Of a DNA stretch of 62,737 nucleotides, positions 44,867-52,738 are shown piece after piece. Origin of the DNA: an uncultured Flavihumibacter sp. (lineage in GTDB: Bacteria; Bacteroidota; Bacteroidia; Chitinophagales; Chitinophagaceae); the NCBI GenBank assembly GCA_946482545.1, contig CAMLRX010000004.1:1-62737 (forward strand), in the 5' to 3' direction. Below the pieces are notes generated by a model. That model was not told where the DNA came from. It worked only from the letters and a program-made list of their open reading frames with translations, and ran no database searches. Position 1 is the first letter of the stretch, and every line of letters starts with the position of its first letter. A program made the translations under genes and the position numbers.

Positions 44867-45861
44867 AACGCGCTATGGGTTAGCGGACAATTGTTGTAGA
44901 TGTGCTCAATCATTTCAACACTTGCGAGCGCTTCGTACCCGTTTGTAAGGGATTGGGTGTTTCCTCCGTTTAACGCGATCTGAATTTCTTCATACATCAT
45001 GGTGTGTACTGGGGGGAAATCACCTGCTTCAGCAAGTTGAAATTCCGGATCGGCCCATTGTTGAAAAACCAGTTCCTGCATGTTGTTTCCACCCAGTTTT
45101 ACGGTGGCTTTTTCACCTACCAGCAGCAGGGAGATTTCCATATTTTTATCCGTGGCGTTCACGGTCCAGTGGATGTTGCCTATGGCGCCATTTTCCATCT
45201 GCAACACTGCCACGCCGGTATCTTCGGTTTCTATAACATCTTTATGAAGTGTGTTGGTACGATACCCATTCGCTGAAACAGGTTTTCCTGCCAGCCAATA
45301 CAGCGCATCTATATAATGACTGAACTGGGTATAAAGAATACCGCCGTCGGGGAACTGTTTGCCGCGCCAGGTGTTTTCAAAATAAGCAACGGGCCTGTTC
45401 CAGGTGCAGTTCAGTTGGAAGCTCAGCAGTTTTCCCATTTTTCCTTCGGAGATGGCTTGTTTCAGTGCAATCACTGCCGGGAAATAGCGCGCCGCTTTTA
45501 CCACCCACAAATACCGGTTACACAACCTGGCGGTTTCCAGCATCTGCCATCCGGCTCTGGAATCGATACAGAGCGGTTTTTCGCAGAGCACATGTTTGCC
45601 CGCCTGTAAACTTTTGATGGTGTGCTCCGCGTGAAAGCCATTGGGAGAGCAAATGGCCACAAGTTGAACATCGGGGTGGGCCGCCAGCATCTCGTCAACA
45701 GAAGTATAGGCTTTTGCACCGGTTTCTTCCGCCAGTTTTTCAGCGGCGGTAAAATCGCTGTCGCATACTGCCGAAATAGTGCCGGTGCGCTTCATGGCAG
45801 CGGCGTGCCTGCGGCTGATGCGCCCGCATCCGATGATGGCGAAAAAAAATGGGTCACTCAT
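44863..45861 (-). CDS. Gfo/Idh/MocA-family oxidoreductase
   Basis: The 332-residue protein has the NAD site FFAIIGCGRISRRHAAAM, followed by ICSPNGFHAEHTIKSL and the family motif VLCEKPL (catalytic K). The C-terminal domain carries GGILYTQFSHYIDALYWL, where GG-x-x-x-D/Q-x-x-x-H is the substrate-binding motif. Coupled by a four-base overlap to UDP-GlcNAc 2-epimerase, it may act as a UDP-sugar 3-dehydrogenase of the WlbA/WbpB kind. That is inference from the neighbour. A -7 box reading TAATTTTG on the minus strand at 45876-45883 lies 15 bp upstream. Confidence 0.85.
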   Translation of the reverse strand: MSDPFFFAIIGCGRISRRHAAAMKRTGTISAVCDSDFTAAEKLAEETGAKAYTSVDEMLAAHPDVQLVAICSPNGFHAEHTIKSLQAGKHVLCEKPLCIDSRAGWQMLETARLCNRYLWVVKAARYFPAVIALKQAISEGKMGKLLSFQLNCTWNRPVAYFENTWRGKQFPDGGILYTQFSHYIDALYWLAGKPVSANGYRTNTLHKDVIETEDTGVAVLQMENGAIGNIHWTVNATDKNMEISLLLVGEKATVKLGGNNMQELVFQQWADPEFQLAEAGDFPPVHTMMYEEIQIALNGGNTQSLTNGYEALASVEMIEHIYNNCPLTHSAL

Positions 45862-45917
45862 ATTTGTAATGCGTTCAAAATTAAGGGTATTGAAGCAGTT
45901 TATCGCACCTGGTGAAA

Positions 45918-45975
45918 TTTGTTGGGAGGTTGGTTTTAAATAATTTTGCCAAACCGAAATCAGGGCTTACCTTTG
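45918..45975 (+). promoter_or_regulatory. Two overlapping promoters for rpsO
   Basis: P1: TTTG at 45918-45921, 19 bp, TAATTTTG at 45941-45948. P2: TTTG at 45945-45948 (the end of the P1 -7 box), 19 bp, TACCTTTG at 45968-45975. Both fit the Bacteroidota sigma-A consensus TTTG-N19-21-TAnnTTTG exactly. Starts would be near 45954 and 45981, before the rpsO ATG at 46016. The TACCTTTGCA form is common ahead of ribosomal genes. Confidence 0.8.
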
Positions 45976-46015
45976 CAGACGATTAAAATAGAGAGATTAA
46001 ATTATTTTTGACAAA

Positions 46016-46288
46016 ATGTCTTACTTAACAACTGAAAAAAGAGCGAATATTTTCGCAGAGTTTGGCGGGAAAGCTACCAATACCGGTTCTATTGAAGGGC
46101 AGATTGCTTTGCTCACTGAGCGTATTTCGCACATTTCGAAGCACCTGCAGGCCAACAAAAAAGATTTTTCAACCCACCGTGGTCTGATGAAAATGGTTGG
46201 TCAACGTAAAAGGCTGCTTACCTACCTCAGCAAGCACAACCTCCAGGGGTACCGTGCATTGATTGAAAAGCTGGGTCTCAGAAAATAA
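46016..46288 (+). CDS. rpsO: 30S ribosomal protein S15
   Basis: The 90-residue protein matches S15 throughout: GSIEGQIALLTERISHISKHL, the HRGLMKMVGQRKRLLTYL core and the LIEKLGLRK end are invariant features. S15 binds 16S rRNA helices 20-22 and helps assemble the 30S platform. It is followed by an intrinsic terminator and then pnp, the gene order found in many bacteria. Expression should be strong from the two promoters upstream. Confidence 0.98.
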   Translation: MSYLTTEKRANIFAEFGGKATNTGSIEGQIALLTERISHISKHLQANKKDFSTHRGLMKMVGQRKRLLTYLSKHNLQGYRALIEKLGLRK

Positions 46289-46309
46289 TTCCCATATATG
46301 ATACTAACA

Positions 46310-46349
46310 ATTCCCAACTGCGCTATGTCCGGTTGGGAATCGTTTTTTT
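46310..46349 (+). terminator. Terminator between rpsO and pnp
   Basis: A 9-bp perfect stem (ATTCCCAAC at 46310-46318, GTTGGGAAT at 46332-46340), a 13-nt loop and T7 (46343-46349) follow rpsO by 21 bp. Some read-through may supply pnp. Confidence 0.85.
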
Positions 46350-46459
46350 GTATATGCACAATTTTCTGACCGATCCTTTGAATCAGATCCTTCATCCGGA
46401 GCCAGTATTGTTCCCACTTGCCGGAAAATACGGACCGCTCCAGTAAACTGAAAAAAGTT

Positions 46460-48631
46460 ATGCTTTCTCAGCCTATCAGCAAATCCTTCGACCTGGGTGG
46501 CGGACGTACCGTTACCATCGAAACAGGTCGCCTCGCCCGCCAGGCACACGGTTCCGTTACCGTTCGCCAGGGTAATTGTATCATACTCGCCACCGTTGTG
46601 GCCAACAAAGAACCACGCGAAGGGCAGGAATTCTTCCCCCTTACTGTGGATTATACCGAAAAGTTCGCTTCTGCAGGACGTATCCCCGGCTCTTTCTTCA
46701 AAAGAGAAGGCCGTCTCAGTGATTACGAAGTGCTGGTGAGCCGCCTTATCGACCGTGCCCTGCGCCCCCTCTTCCCCGAAGATTATTTCTGCGATGTTCA
46801 GGTACTGGTAACACTCGTGTCTTCCGACGCTGAGGTACTGCCCGATGCTATGGCCTGTCTCGCAGCCTCCGCCGCACTCGCCGTTTCCGATGTGCCTATT
46901 AAAGAAATTATTTCAGAAGTACGCGTGGCCCGTATCGCAGGTGAATTCAAAGTGAATCCCACCCGTTCTGAACTCGCCACTGCCGATATGGATTTCATCA
47001 TCGCCGCCACTGAGAAGAACCTCATGATGGTGGAAGGTGAATCCAAAGAATGCGCTGAAGCCGACCTCGTGAAAGCACTCGAGATCGCCCACGAAGCCAT
47101 CAAAATTCAGATCAAAGCGCAACAGGAACTCCGCGACGCAGTGGGTGTAACTACCAAGCGCGATTACACGAAGCCTGTTCAGAACGAAGAAGTGAAAGCG
47201 AAAGTGGAAGCCTTCGCCAAAGACAGGATGTACCAAATCTCCAAAGGTGCTTCCGCGAAGCATGACCGTTCCGACGCTTATGCATTGCTGAAAGAAGAAA
47301 CCATCGCCAGTTTCGGTGAGGAAATTACCGATGTTGATAAAAAACTCGCGAAGAAATATTTCGAAGACCTCCAGTGGGAAGTGGTACGTAACATGATCCT
47401 TGACGACCGCACCCGTTTGGACGGACGTCAGCTCGACCAGGTGCGTCCCCTCGATATGGAAATCGATGTATTGCCCACGCCGCACGGTTCCGCACTGTTC
47501 ACCCGTGGTGAAACACAGTCGCTCACTACCGTTACGCTCGGTACACCACTCGATGAGTTGCTGGTAGAAAGCGCCGCGGTAAGTAACTATACCAAATTCA
47601 TCCTGCACTATAATTTCCCGCCATTCTCTACCGGAGAAGCGAAAATGATGCGCGGTCCCGGCCGTCGTGAGGTTGGACACGGAAACCTGGCCATGCGCTC
47701 GCTGAAGCAAATGATGCCGGGCAACGAATATCCTTACACTGTTCGTATAGTGAGTGATATCCTCGAATCCAACGGATCGTCTTCCATGGCTACTGTTTGT
47801 GCGGGTTCCCTCGCCCTGATGGATGCCGGTGTTCCTTTCCCCAAACACGTGGGCGGTATCGCCATGGGATTGATCACCCGTCCTTCCGATGGCAAATACG
47901 CGATTCTGACCGATATCCTTGGTGATGAAGATCACCTCGGTGACATGGACTTTAAAGTAACCGGTACCCGTGATGGTATCTGTGGTGTTCAGATGGACAT
48001 CAAAATTGATGGCCTCAGCATGCAGACCATGATGGAAGCGTTGAACCAGGCCAAAGACGCCCGGATGCACATCCTGGAGCAGATGTACGCCTGCACACCG
48101 GCACACCGTGAAGAGGTGAAACCACATGCACCGCGCATGATCAAAATGTTCATCGATAAAGAATACATCGGTGCGGTAATCGGGCCAGGTGGTAAAGTGA
48201 TCCAGGAGATCCAGCGTGAAACCGGTACCACGATCAATATCGAAGAAGTGGGTAACCAGGGTGAAGTAAGCGTGTTCAGCCCTGCTAAAGAAGGGTTGGA
48301 TAAAGCGGTTAGATGGCTGAAAGGCATCGTTGCTGTTCCAGAAGTGGGAGAGGAGTACGAAGCCACCGTGAAGTCTATCATGCCTTATGGCGCTTTCGTT
48401 GAATTCATGCCTGGCAAACAAGGATTGCTTCACATTAGTGAAGTATCCTGGAAACGCCTTGAAACATTGGAAGGTGTTTTGAAAGAAGGTGAATCCATTA
48501 AAGTAAAACTCATCGGTCTCGACCAGAAAACCGGTAAGTTCAAACTTTCCCGTAAAGTGCTGATGCCAAAACCAGAGCAGGCACAACGCGAACCAAGAGA
48601 ACAAAGAGGCGACAGGCAGCCTGCCGAATAA
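46460..48631 (+). CDS. pnp: Polyribonucleotide nucleotidyltransferase (PNPase)
   Basis: I chose the ATG at 46460 (723 residues), since the mature start LSQPISKSFDLGGGRTVTIE follows; the upstream 14 codons overlap no conserved part. Two RNase PH domains cover about 1-550, with FFPLTVDYTEKFASAGRIPGS and the second-core motif SSMATVCAGSLALMDAGVP. A KH domain (FIDKEYIGAVIGPGGKVIQ) and an S1 domain (KSIMPYGAFVEFMPGKQGLLH) complete the enzyme. It degrades RNA 3' to 5' by phosphorolysis, in the degradosome or alone. It follows rpsO, with which it is linked in many bacteria. Confidence 0.98.
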   Translation: MLSQPISKSFDLGGGRTVTIETGRLARQAHGSVTVRQGNCIILATVVANKEPREGQEFFPLTVDYTEKFASAGRIPGSFFKREGRLSDYEVLVSRLIDRALRPLFPEDYFCDVQVLVTLVSSDAEVLPDAMACLAASAALAVSDVPIKEIISEVRVARIAGEFKVNPTRSELATADMDFIIAATEKNLMMVEGESKECAEADLVKALEIAHEAIKIQIKAQQELRDAVGVTTKRDYTKPVQNEEVKAKVEAFAKDRMYQISKGASAKHDRSDAYALLKEETIASFGEEITDVDKKLAKKYFEDLQWEVVRNMILDDRTRLDGRQLDQVRPLDMEIDVLPTPHGSALFTRGETQSLTTVTLGTPLDELLVESAAVSNYTKFILHYNFPPFSTGEAKMMRGPGRREVGHGNLAMRSLKQMMPGNEYPYTVRIVSDILESNGSSSMATVCAGSLALMDAGVPFPKHVGGIAMGLITRPSDGKYAILTDILGDEDHLGDMDFKVTGTRDGICGVQMDIKIDGLSMQTMMEALNQAKDARMHILEQMYACTPAHREEVKPHAPRMIKMFIDKEYIGAVIGPGGKVIQEIQRETGTTINIEEVGNQGEVSVFSPAKEGLDKAVRWLKGIVAVPEVGEEYEATVKSIMPYGAFVEFMPGKQGLLHISEVSWKRLETLEGVLKEGESIKVKLIGLDQKTGKFKLSRKVLMPKPEQAQREPREQRGDRQPAE

Positions 48632-48655
48632 GCAGATCGCTTCGCTGAAAATACA

Positions 48656-48691
48656 AGAGGCTGCATCCTTAACGGTGCGGCCTCTTTTTTT
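48656..48691 (+). terminator. Terminator after pnp; the following gap holds no gene
   Basis: AGAGGCTGCA (48656-48665) pairs with TGCGGCCTCT (48676-48685) with one G-U pair, followed by a T run. The gap 48632-48931 has no supported gene; the remaining structure is a weak AT hairpin at 48850-48872 (AAAAAACA and TGTTTTTT), whose role is unclear. Confidence 0.85.
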
Positions 48692-48931
48692 GATCTTATT
48701 TGGGAGCAACTATTCATGTTTTAAAACGGTATTTTCCAGCGCAAAACACGGTAGCACTCCAGGGAAAACAACGTCGGTGGCACCGGTCCTTCAACCCCGG
48801 TTTCCCCTGAAACCCTTACCCTGTTTGAGTTGCAGTAGGTTTTCATTAAAAAAAACACTAAAAATGTTTTTTCACCAGCAATTGAACAGAAAATAACGGA
48901 TGCCGGCGCCAAAGAAGTTTTAATAATAGAA

Positions 48932-49741
48932 ATGAACTACATCAAATACACCATAAGCGCTGAAGAAACACTGCAGCAAATCCTTATCGCCGAACTTTCG
49001 GAACTGAAATTCGAAGGGTTTGAAGAACATCCTTCGGAACTGATCGCCTTCATTCCCGAAGCTGATCTGTTGGCAGAAGAAGTAAAAACATTGCTGGAAG
49101 CGCAAAACGTTGCTTTTACTACGGAAACCATTCTTCCCACCAACTGGAACGCAGTATGGGAATCCAACTTCGATCCCGTAGTGGTAGGGGATTACTGCGG
49201 TATCCGCGCCCATTTCCATGCGCCATTGCAAAATGTGCGGTACGAACTACTGATTACACCCAAAATGAGTTTCGGCACCGGGCACCATGCCACAACATCT
49301 ATGATGATCGCCCACATGGAAACCCTTCCGCTGAAAGACGCTTCGGTAGTGGATTACGGCACAGGAACCGGTATCCTGGCTATTCTTGCCGAAAAAGAGG
49401 GGGCCTCCCGCATCCTGGCGATCGATAATGATTCCTGGAGCATCGAAAACGCCGCCGAAAACCTGGAACGGAATGCCTGCTCCCGCACCGAACTTATCCA
49501 GTTGGATAATATTCCGGCTGATGAAACGTTCTCCATTGTACTGGCCAATATCAACAAGCACATTATTCTGGGAAACCTGGCTTCCATTCAGGCTGCGGCC
49601 ACTGATTATGTGCTGTTGAGCGGTTTGTTGCAGGAAGACAGGGCAGACATCCTGGCTGTTTTCCCCGAAACCCGGTTCAGTTTACAAGCGGAAAAAAGTA
49701 AGGATAAGTGGATTTCTTTACTCTTTTCTGTAAAGAATTGA
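48932..49741 (+). CDS. prmA: Ribosomal protein L11 methyltransferase
   Basis: The 269-residue protein has an N-terminal substrate-recognition domain (about 1-95) and a SAM-binding Rossmann domain with the L11-specific loop TPKMSFGTGHHATTSMM followed by motif I DYGTGTGILAI. The LANINKHIILGNL segment matches the N-x-x catalytic region. It trimethylates ribosomal protein L11. No close partner gene; plsY follows 47 bp downstream in the same direction. Confidence 0.95.
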   Translation: MNYIKYTISAEETLQQILIAELSELKFEGFEEHPSELIAFIPEADLLAEEVKTLLEAQNVAFTTETILPTNWNAVWESNFDPVVVGDYCGIRAHFHAPLQNVRYELLITPKMSFGTGHHATTSMMIAHMETLPLKDASVVDYGTGTGILAILAEKEGASRILAIDNDSWSIENAAENLERNACSRTELIQLDNIPADETFSIVLANINKHIILGNLASIQAAATDYVLLSGLLQEDRADILAVFPETRFSLQAEKSKDKWISLLFSVKN

Positions 49742-49788
49742 GCCGGAATTTCTTAACTTAGAGTTCCTTTAAATTAGTAGTAGCAGGC

Positions 49789-50445
49789 ATGTATCAAATT
49801 TTACTCGTCATCGCAGCTTATCTGATAGGCTCTGTTCCCACTTCAGTATGGGTGAGCCGGTCATTTTTCGGGATCGATATCCGCGATTATGGCAGCGGCA
49901 ACGCAGGCGCCACCAATACCTATCGTGTACTCGGATCAAAATGGGGCACTCTTGTTATGGTTATCGATATGCTCAAAGGATTCCTGGCCGTAAAACTGGC
50001 TTTCCTGCTGCCAGACTATGCCATTGATGAATTTGCACGCACCAACTTCCAGATCGCTTTAGGGATGTGCGCGGTATTAGGTCATATCTTCCCGATCTGG
50101 GCACAGTTCAGGGGCGGAAAAGGAGTGGCTACACTATTCGGGCTTGTATTAGGCGTGTCGCCCTGGACAGCACTCGGTTGTGTGGGCGTATTCCTCTTCG
50201 TGCTTTACCTCACCCGCTTTGTTTCCCTCAGTTCTATTCTCGCCAGTCTGGCGTTTCCCGTTTTTATCCTGATTATTTTTAATGTAGACAACCACGCTTA
50301 CCGCATCTTCGCTGTGGTGGTGGCATTGCTGGTGATACTCACCCACCAAAAGAACATCGGCCGCATTTTACGTGGAAACGAGAGCAAAGTACCCATTCTG
50401 AAATACAGGGACAAACGCAGGGACAGAAGACGGGGCGAACTTTAA
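49789..50445 (+). CDS. plsY: Glycerol-3-phosphate acyltransferase PlsY
   Basis: The 218-residue membrane protein has about five hydrophobic helices and the three PlsY motifs: GSVPTSVWVSRSFF with GSGNAGATNTYRVLG, HIFPIWAQFRGGKGVAT, and an A-x-x-x-x-x-H-x-x-N-I-x-R end (LLVILTHQKNIGRILRGNE). It transfers acyl groups from acyl-phosphate to glycerol-3-phosphate, the first step of phospholipid synthesis. The C-terminus is basic. Confidence 0.97.
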   Translation: MYQILLVIAAYLIGSVPTSVWVSRSFFGIDIRDYGSGNAGATNTYRVLGSKWGTLVMVIDMLKGFLAVKLAFLLPDYAIDEFARTNFQIALGMCAVLGHIFPIWAQFRGGKGVATLFGLVLGVSPWTALGCVGVFLFVLYLTRFVSLSSILASLAFPVFILIIFNVDNHAYRIFAVVVALLVILTHQKNIGRILRGNESKVPILKYRDKRRDRRRGEL

Positions 50446-50532
50446 TACGGCAGTGCAGGGGCTTGGTACGAAAATTGAATCTGGTAGGATATTATTGAAC
50501 GATCAGCATTATTTAACGAAGAAACTAAAGGT

Positions 50533-51336
50533 ATGAAACGTATTATACTTCCCCTGGTAGCCATTTCTTTCCTGGCATCCTGCGCCAAAAACCCCATTAC
50601 AGGCCGTAACCAGCTTTCGCTGGTACCTGAAGCCGAATTGCAGACCATGGCGCAGCAGGAATACACCACATTTCTTTCCCAGAACAAAGTTGTAGCGCCC
50701 TCAGCCAGCAAGGACGCAGAAATGGTACGTCGTGTTGGTCAGCGTATAGCCAATGCCGTTACTTCTTACTATACACAACAAGGTTTAGGCGAAGAACTGA
50801 GCGGTTACAAATGGGAATACAATCTGGTAAATTCTAATGAAGCGAACGCCTGGTGTATGCCAGGAGGAAAAATAGTAGTGTACACCGGCTTGTTGCCCAT
50901 CACACAAAACGAAGCCGCACTGGCGGTGGTGGTAGGGCACGAAGTTGCGCACGCATTGGCCAAACATGGTTCCGAGCGGATGAGCCAGGGACTTTTACAG
51001 CAGGTAGGTGGCGCGGCGCTTTCAGTAGCCATGGCCAGTAAACCAGCCGTTACACAAAATCTTTTTATGACGGCATACGGGGTGGGCAGTAACGTTTTCG
51101 GCACGTTGCCCCACAGCCGGAAACAGGAACTGGAAGCCGACAAACTGGGCCTTCGGTTTGCAGCTATGGCCGGTTATAACCCACGGGAAGCCATAGGATT
51201 ATGGCAGAGAATGGCCGCCGGCGGCAGTGGGGGACAACCCGAATTCCTGAGTACGCACCCCGATCCGGAACGCCGAATCCAGGAACTGGAAAAGCAAATG
51301 GATGAAGCACTGAAGTTCTATAAACCGGTAAAATAA
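50533..51336 (+). CDS. M48-family metallopeptidase lipoprotein
   Basis: The 267-residue product has a lipobox (FLASC, Cys 17) and a SAKNPITGR-like start typical of LoiP/BepA-like M48 proteins. The zinc motif is VGHEVAHALAKHG with H136, E137 and H140, and the third ligand lies in QELEADKLGLRFAA. LSTHPDPERRIQEL is the conserved C-terminal motif. It should sit in the outer or inner membrane facing the periplasm and take part in envelope protein quality control. Length fits the family. Confidence 0.93.
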   Translation: MKRIILPLVAISFLASCAKNPITGRNQLSLVPEAELQTMAQQEYTTFLSQNKVVAPSASKDAEMVRRVGQRIANAVTSYYTQQGLGEELSGYKWEYNLVNSNEANAWCMPGGKIVVYTGLLPITQNEAALAVVVGHEVAHALAKHGSERMSQGLLQQVGGAALSVAMASKPAVTQNLFMTAYGVGSNVFGTLPHSRKQELEADKLGLRFAAMAGYNPREAIGLWQRMAAGGSGGQPEFLSTHPDPERRIQELEKQMDEALKFYKPVK

Positions 51337-51355
51337 AAACGATATTTCTCCTGAA

Positions 51356-51390
51356 GGGCCTGCCAATACTACGGCAGGCCCTCTTTTTTT
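51356..51390 (+). terminator. Terminator after the M48 gene
   Basis: A 9-bp GC-rich stem (GGGCCTGCC at 51356-51364, GGCAGGCCC at 51373-51381) with an 8-nt loop is followed by T7. The next gene's -7 box starts right behind the T run. Confidence 0.9.
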
Positions 51391-51392
51391 CT

Positions 51393-51400
51393 TAAATTTG
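51393..51400 (+). promoter_or_regulatory. Candidate -7 box for the YdeI-like gene
   Basis: TAAATTTG is an exact TAnnTTTG match with a start expected near 51406, 25 bp before the ATG. The upstream -33 region is occupied by the terminator stem and has no TTTG, so the element is single. Confidence 0.5.
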
Positions 51401-51430
51401 CAGCATCTTATCACTCAAATCTAGTCTGGC

Positions 51431-52096
51431 ATGTCGCAGACCCTTTTCGAAAAGCTCCAATACAAGGACGAAAAAAACGTACTGATTCAAGGGCTTCCTT
51501 CCGCCATTGAGAAGTTATTCGTAAAGATGACTTTCTCGAAAAACGTTACGCCATTGCTGAAAAACAAGAAGATCGATTTCGCGCTTGTTTTCGCATTGAA
51601 CGGTAACCAATTGAACGCCATTTTAAAGGAAGTGCTTCCCGCTTTACACAGCGAATCCAAACTGTGGATCAGCTACCCGAAATCTTCTTCCAAAATCGTG
51701 TGCGACCTCAACAGGGATTGCAGTTGGGATACGCTGAAGGAGAGTGGGTATGAAGCGGTAAGGCAGGTGGCCATCGACAATGTGTGGAGCGCCCTGCGTT
51801 TCAAAAAGGAAGAAATGATCCCGGTGATGACGCGTGCTTCCGCGAATAATGGTGTAGCAGTAGCCGCCGAGGGGGTTGACGTAAAAAAGCGAACCGTTTC
51901 CATCCCGGAGGATCTACTGGAGGAAATGAAAAAGAATGCCAAAGCGGAGCAATTCTTCGAAACGCTTTCTTTCACCAATAAAAAGGAATTCGTTACCTGG
52001 ATCAATACGGCAAGAAAGCCTGAAACCCGCCTGCGGCGCGTATCGGCTACCCTGGAAATGCTGGTGGAAGGGAAGAAGAATCCCTCCGACAAGTAA
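51431..52096 (+). CDS. YdeI/OmpD-associated-family protein
   Basis: The 221-residue protein has an N-terminal globular part (LFEKLQYKDEKNVLIQGLPS) and a C-terminal YdeI-type motif from about 155: VSIPEDLLEEMKKN, FFETLSFTNKKEFVTWINTA and KPETRLRRVSATLEMLVEG. This family is annotated as bacteriocin-protection or OmpD-associated, but its biochemical role is poorly known. No signal peptide is present, so it is cytoplasmic. A DinB-like gene follows after 69 bp. Confidence 0.8.
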   Translation: MSQTLFEKLQYKDEKNVLIQGLPSAIEKLFVKMTFSKNVTPLLKNKKIDFALVFALNGNQLNAILKEVLPALHSESKLWISYPKSSSKIVCDLNRDCSWDTLKESGYEAVRQVAIDNVWSALRFKKEEMIPVMTRASANNGVAVAAEGVDVKKRTVSIPEDLLEEMKKNAKAEQFFETLSFTNKKEFVTWINTARKPETRLRRVSATLEMLVEGKKNPSDK

Positions 52097-52165
52097 TCGG
52101 CTAAAATACCCATTTACGTTAGCGGTAATTACGGATATTGCAGGGAACCCCAAACCACAGTGCTT

Positions 52166-52738
52166 ATGGTTTTCAGCAAAAACGCGCTGTTGAACGAACT
52201 TTCCGACAGGATCGACCTTATCCGTAAATCAGCATCCGCTTTTTCATCCATGCATCCCACGCAGTTGAAAAAAAAGCCTGGCGAACAGCAATGGAGCATC
52301 ATTGAGATATTCGACCACCTCAACATCAGCCATGGCATTTACCTGCGCACCATCGCCAAAAAAATGGATAATGCGCCATTGGACCACTCCGATCTTTTTA
52401 AACCAGGCTGGCTGGGAAATTGGCTCTACCAGAAAACGCTACCCGGTGAAAACGGGCAGATCAGCCGGATGAGAACACCCCGGTTTCTGCAACCCAAACC
52501 ATCGGATTGGGAAATGGAAGAAATCTTCAATACGTATTACAACCAGTTGGATGAACTGGAAGACGTGGTGGAACGTGCCAGAAGGGTTAACATTCAGCAA
52601 TTGAAAGTGCCGTTCGCTATGACGGGCATGTTGCAACTCCGTCTGGGAGATAACCTGCGGATGATGGTAGCCCACCATGAAAGGCATCTGTTGCAGGCGA
52701 ACAAAGTGGCGGCCCTATTTAACGATGACGGTGCCTGA
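52166..52738 (+). CDS. DinB-family protein
   Basis: I prefer the ATG at 52166 (190 residues) to the GTG six bases upstream. The four-helix DinB layout is visible: SIIEIFDHLNISHGIYLRTI with the first His, and MMVAHHERHLLQAN near the end with a H-x3-H pattern that usually binds metal. Such proteins are thiol-dependent hydrolases or transferases of unknown substrate. The 3' end overlaps dnaG, which converges, by 24 bases. Confidence 0.85.
   Translation: MVFSKNALLNELSDRIDLIRKSASAFSSMHPTQLKKKPGEQQWSIIEIFDHLNISHGIYLRTIAKKMDNAPLDHSDLFKPGWLGNWLYQKTLPGENGQISRMRTPRFLQPKPSDWEMEEIFNTYYNQLDELEDVVERARRVNIQQLKVPFAMTGMLQLRLGDNLRMMVAHHERHLLQANKVAALFNDDGA

Noticed and set aside
46913..48709. 598-codon open frame on the minus strand, opposite pnp
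   Set aside because: It lies wholly antisense to the firmly identified pnp gene and has no recognisable domain; codon bias of pnp explains the absence of stops.
48675..48896. 73-codon frame in the pnp-prmA gap
   Set aside because: It starts inside the pnp terminator and shows no conserved look; a chance frame is more likely.
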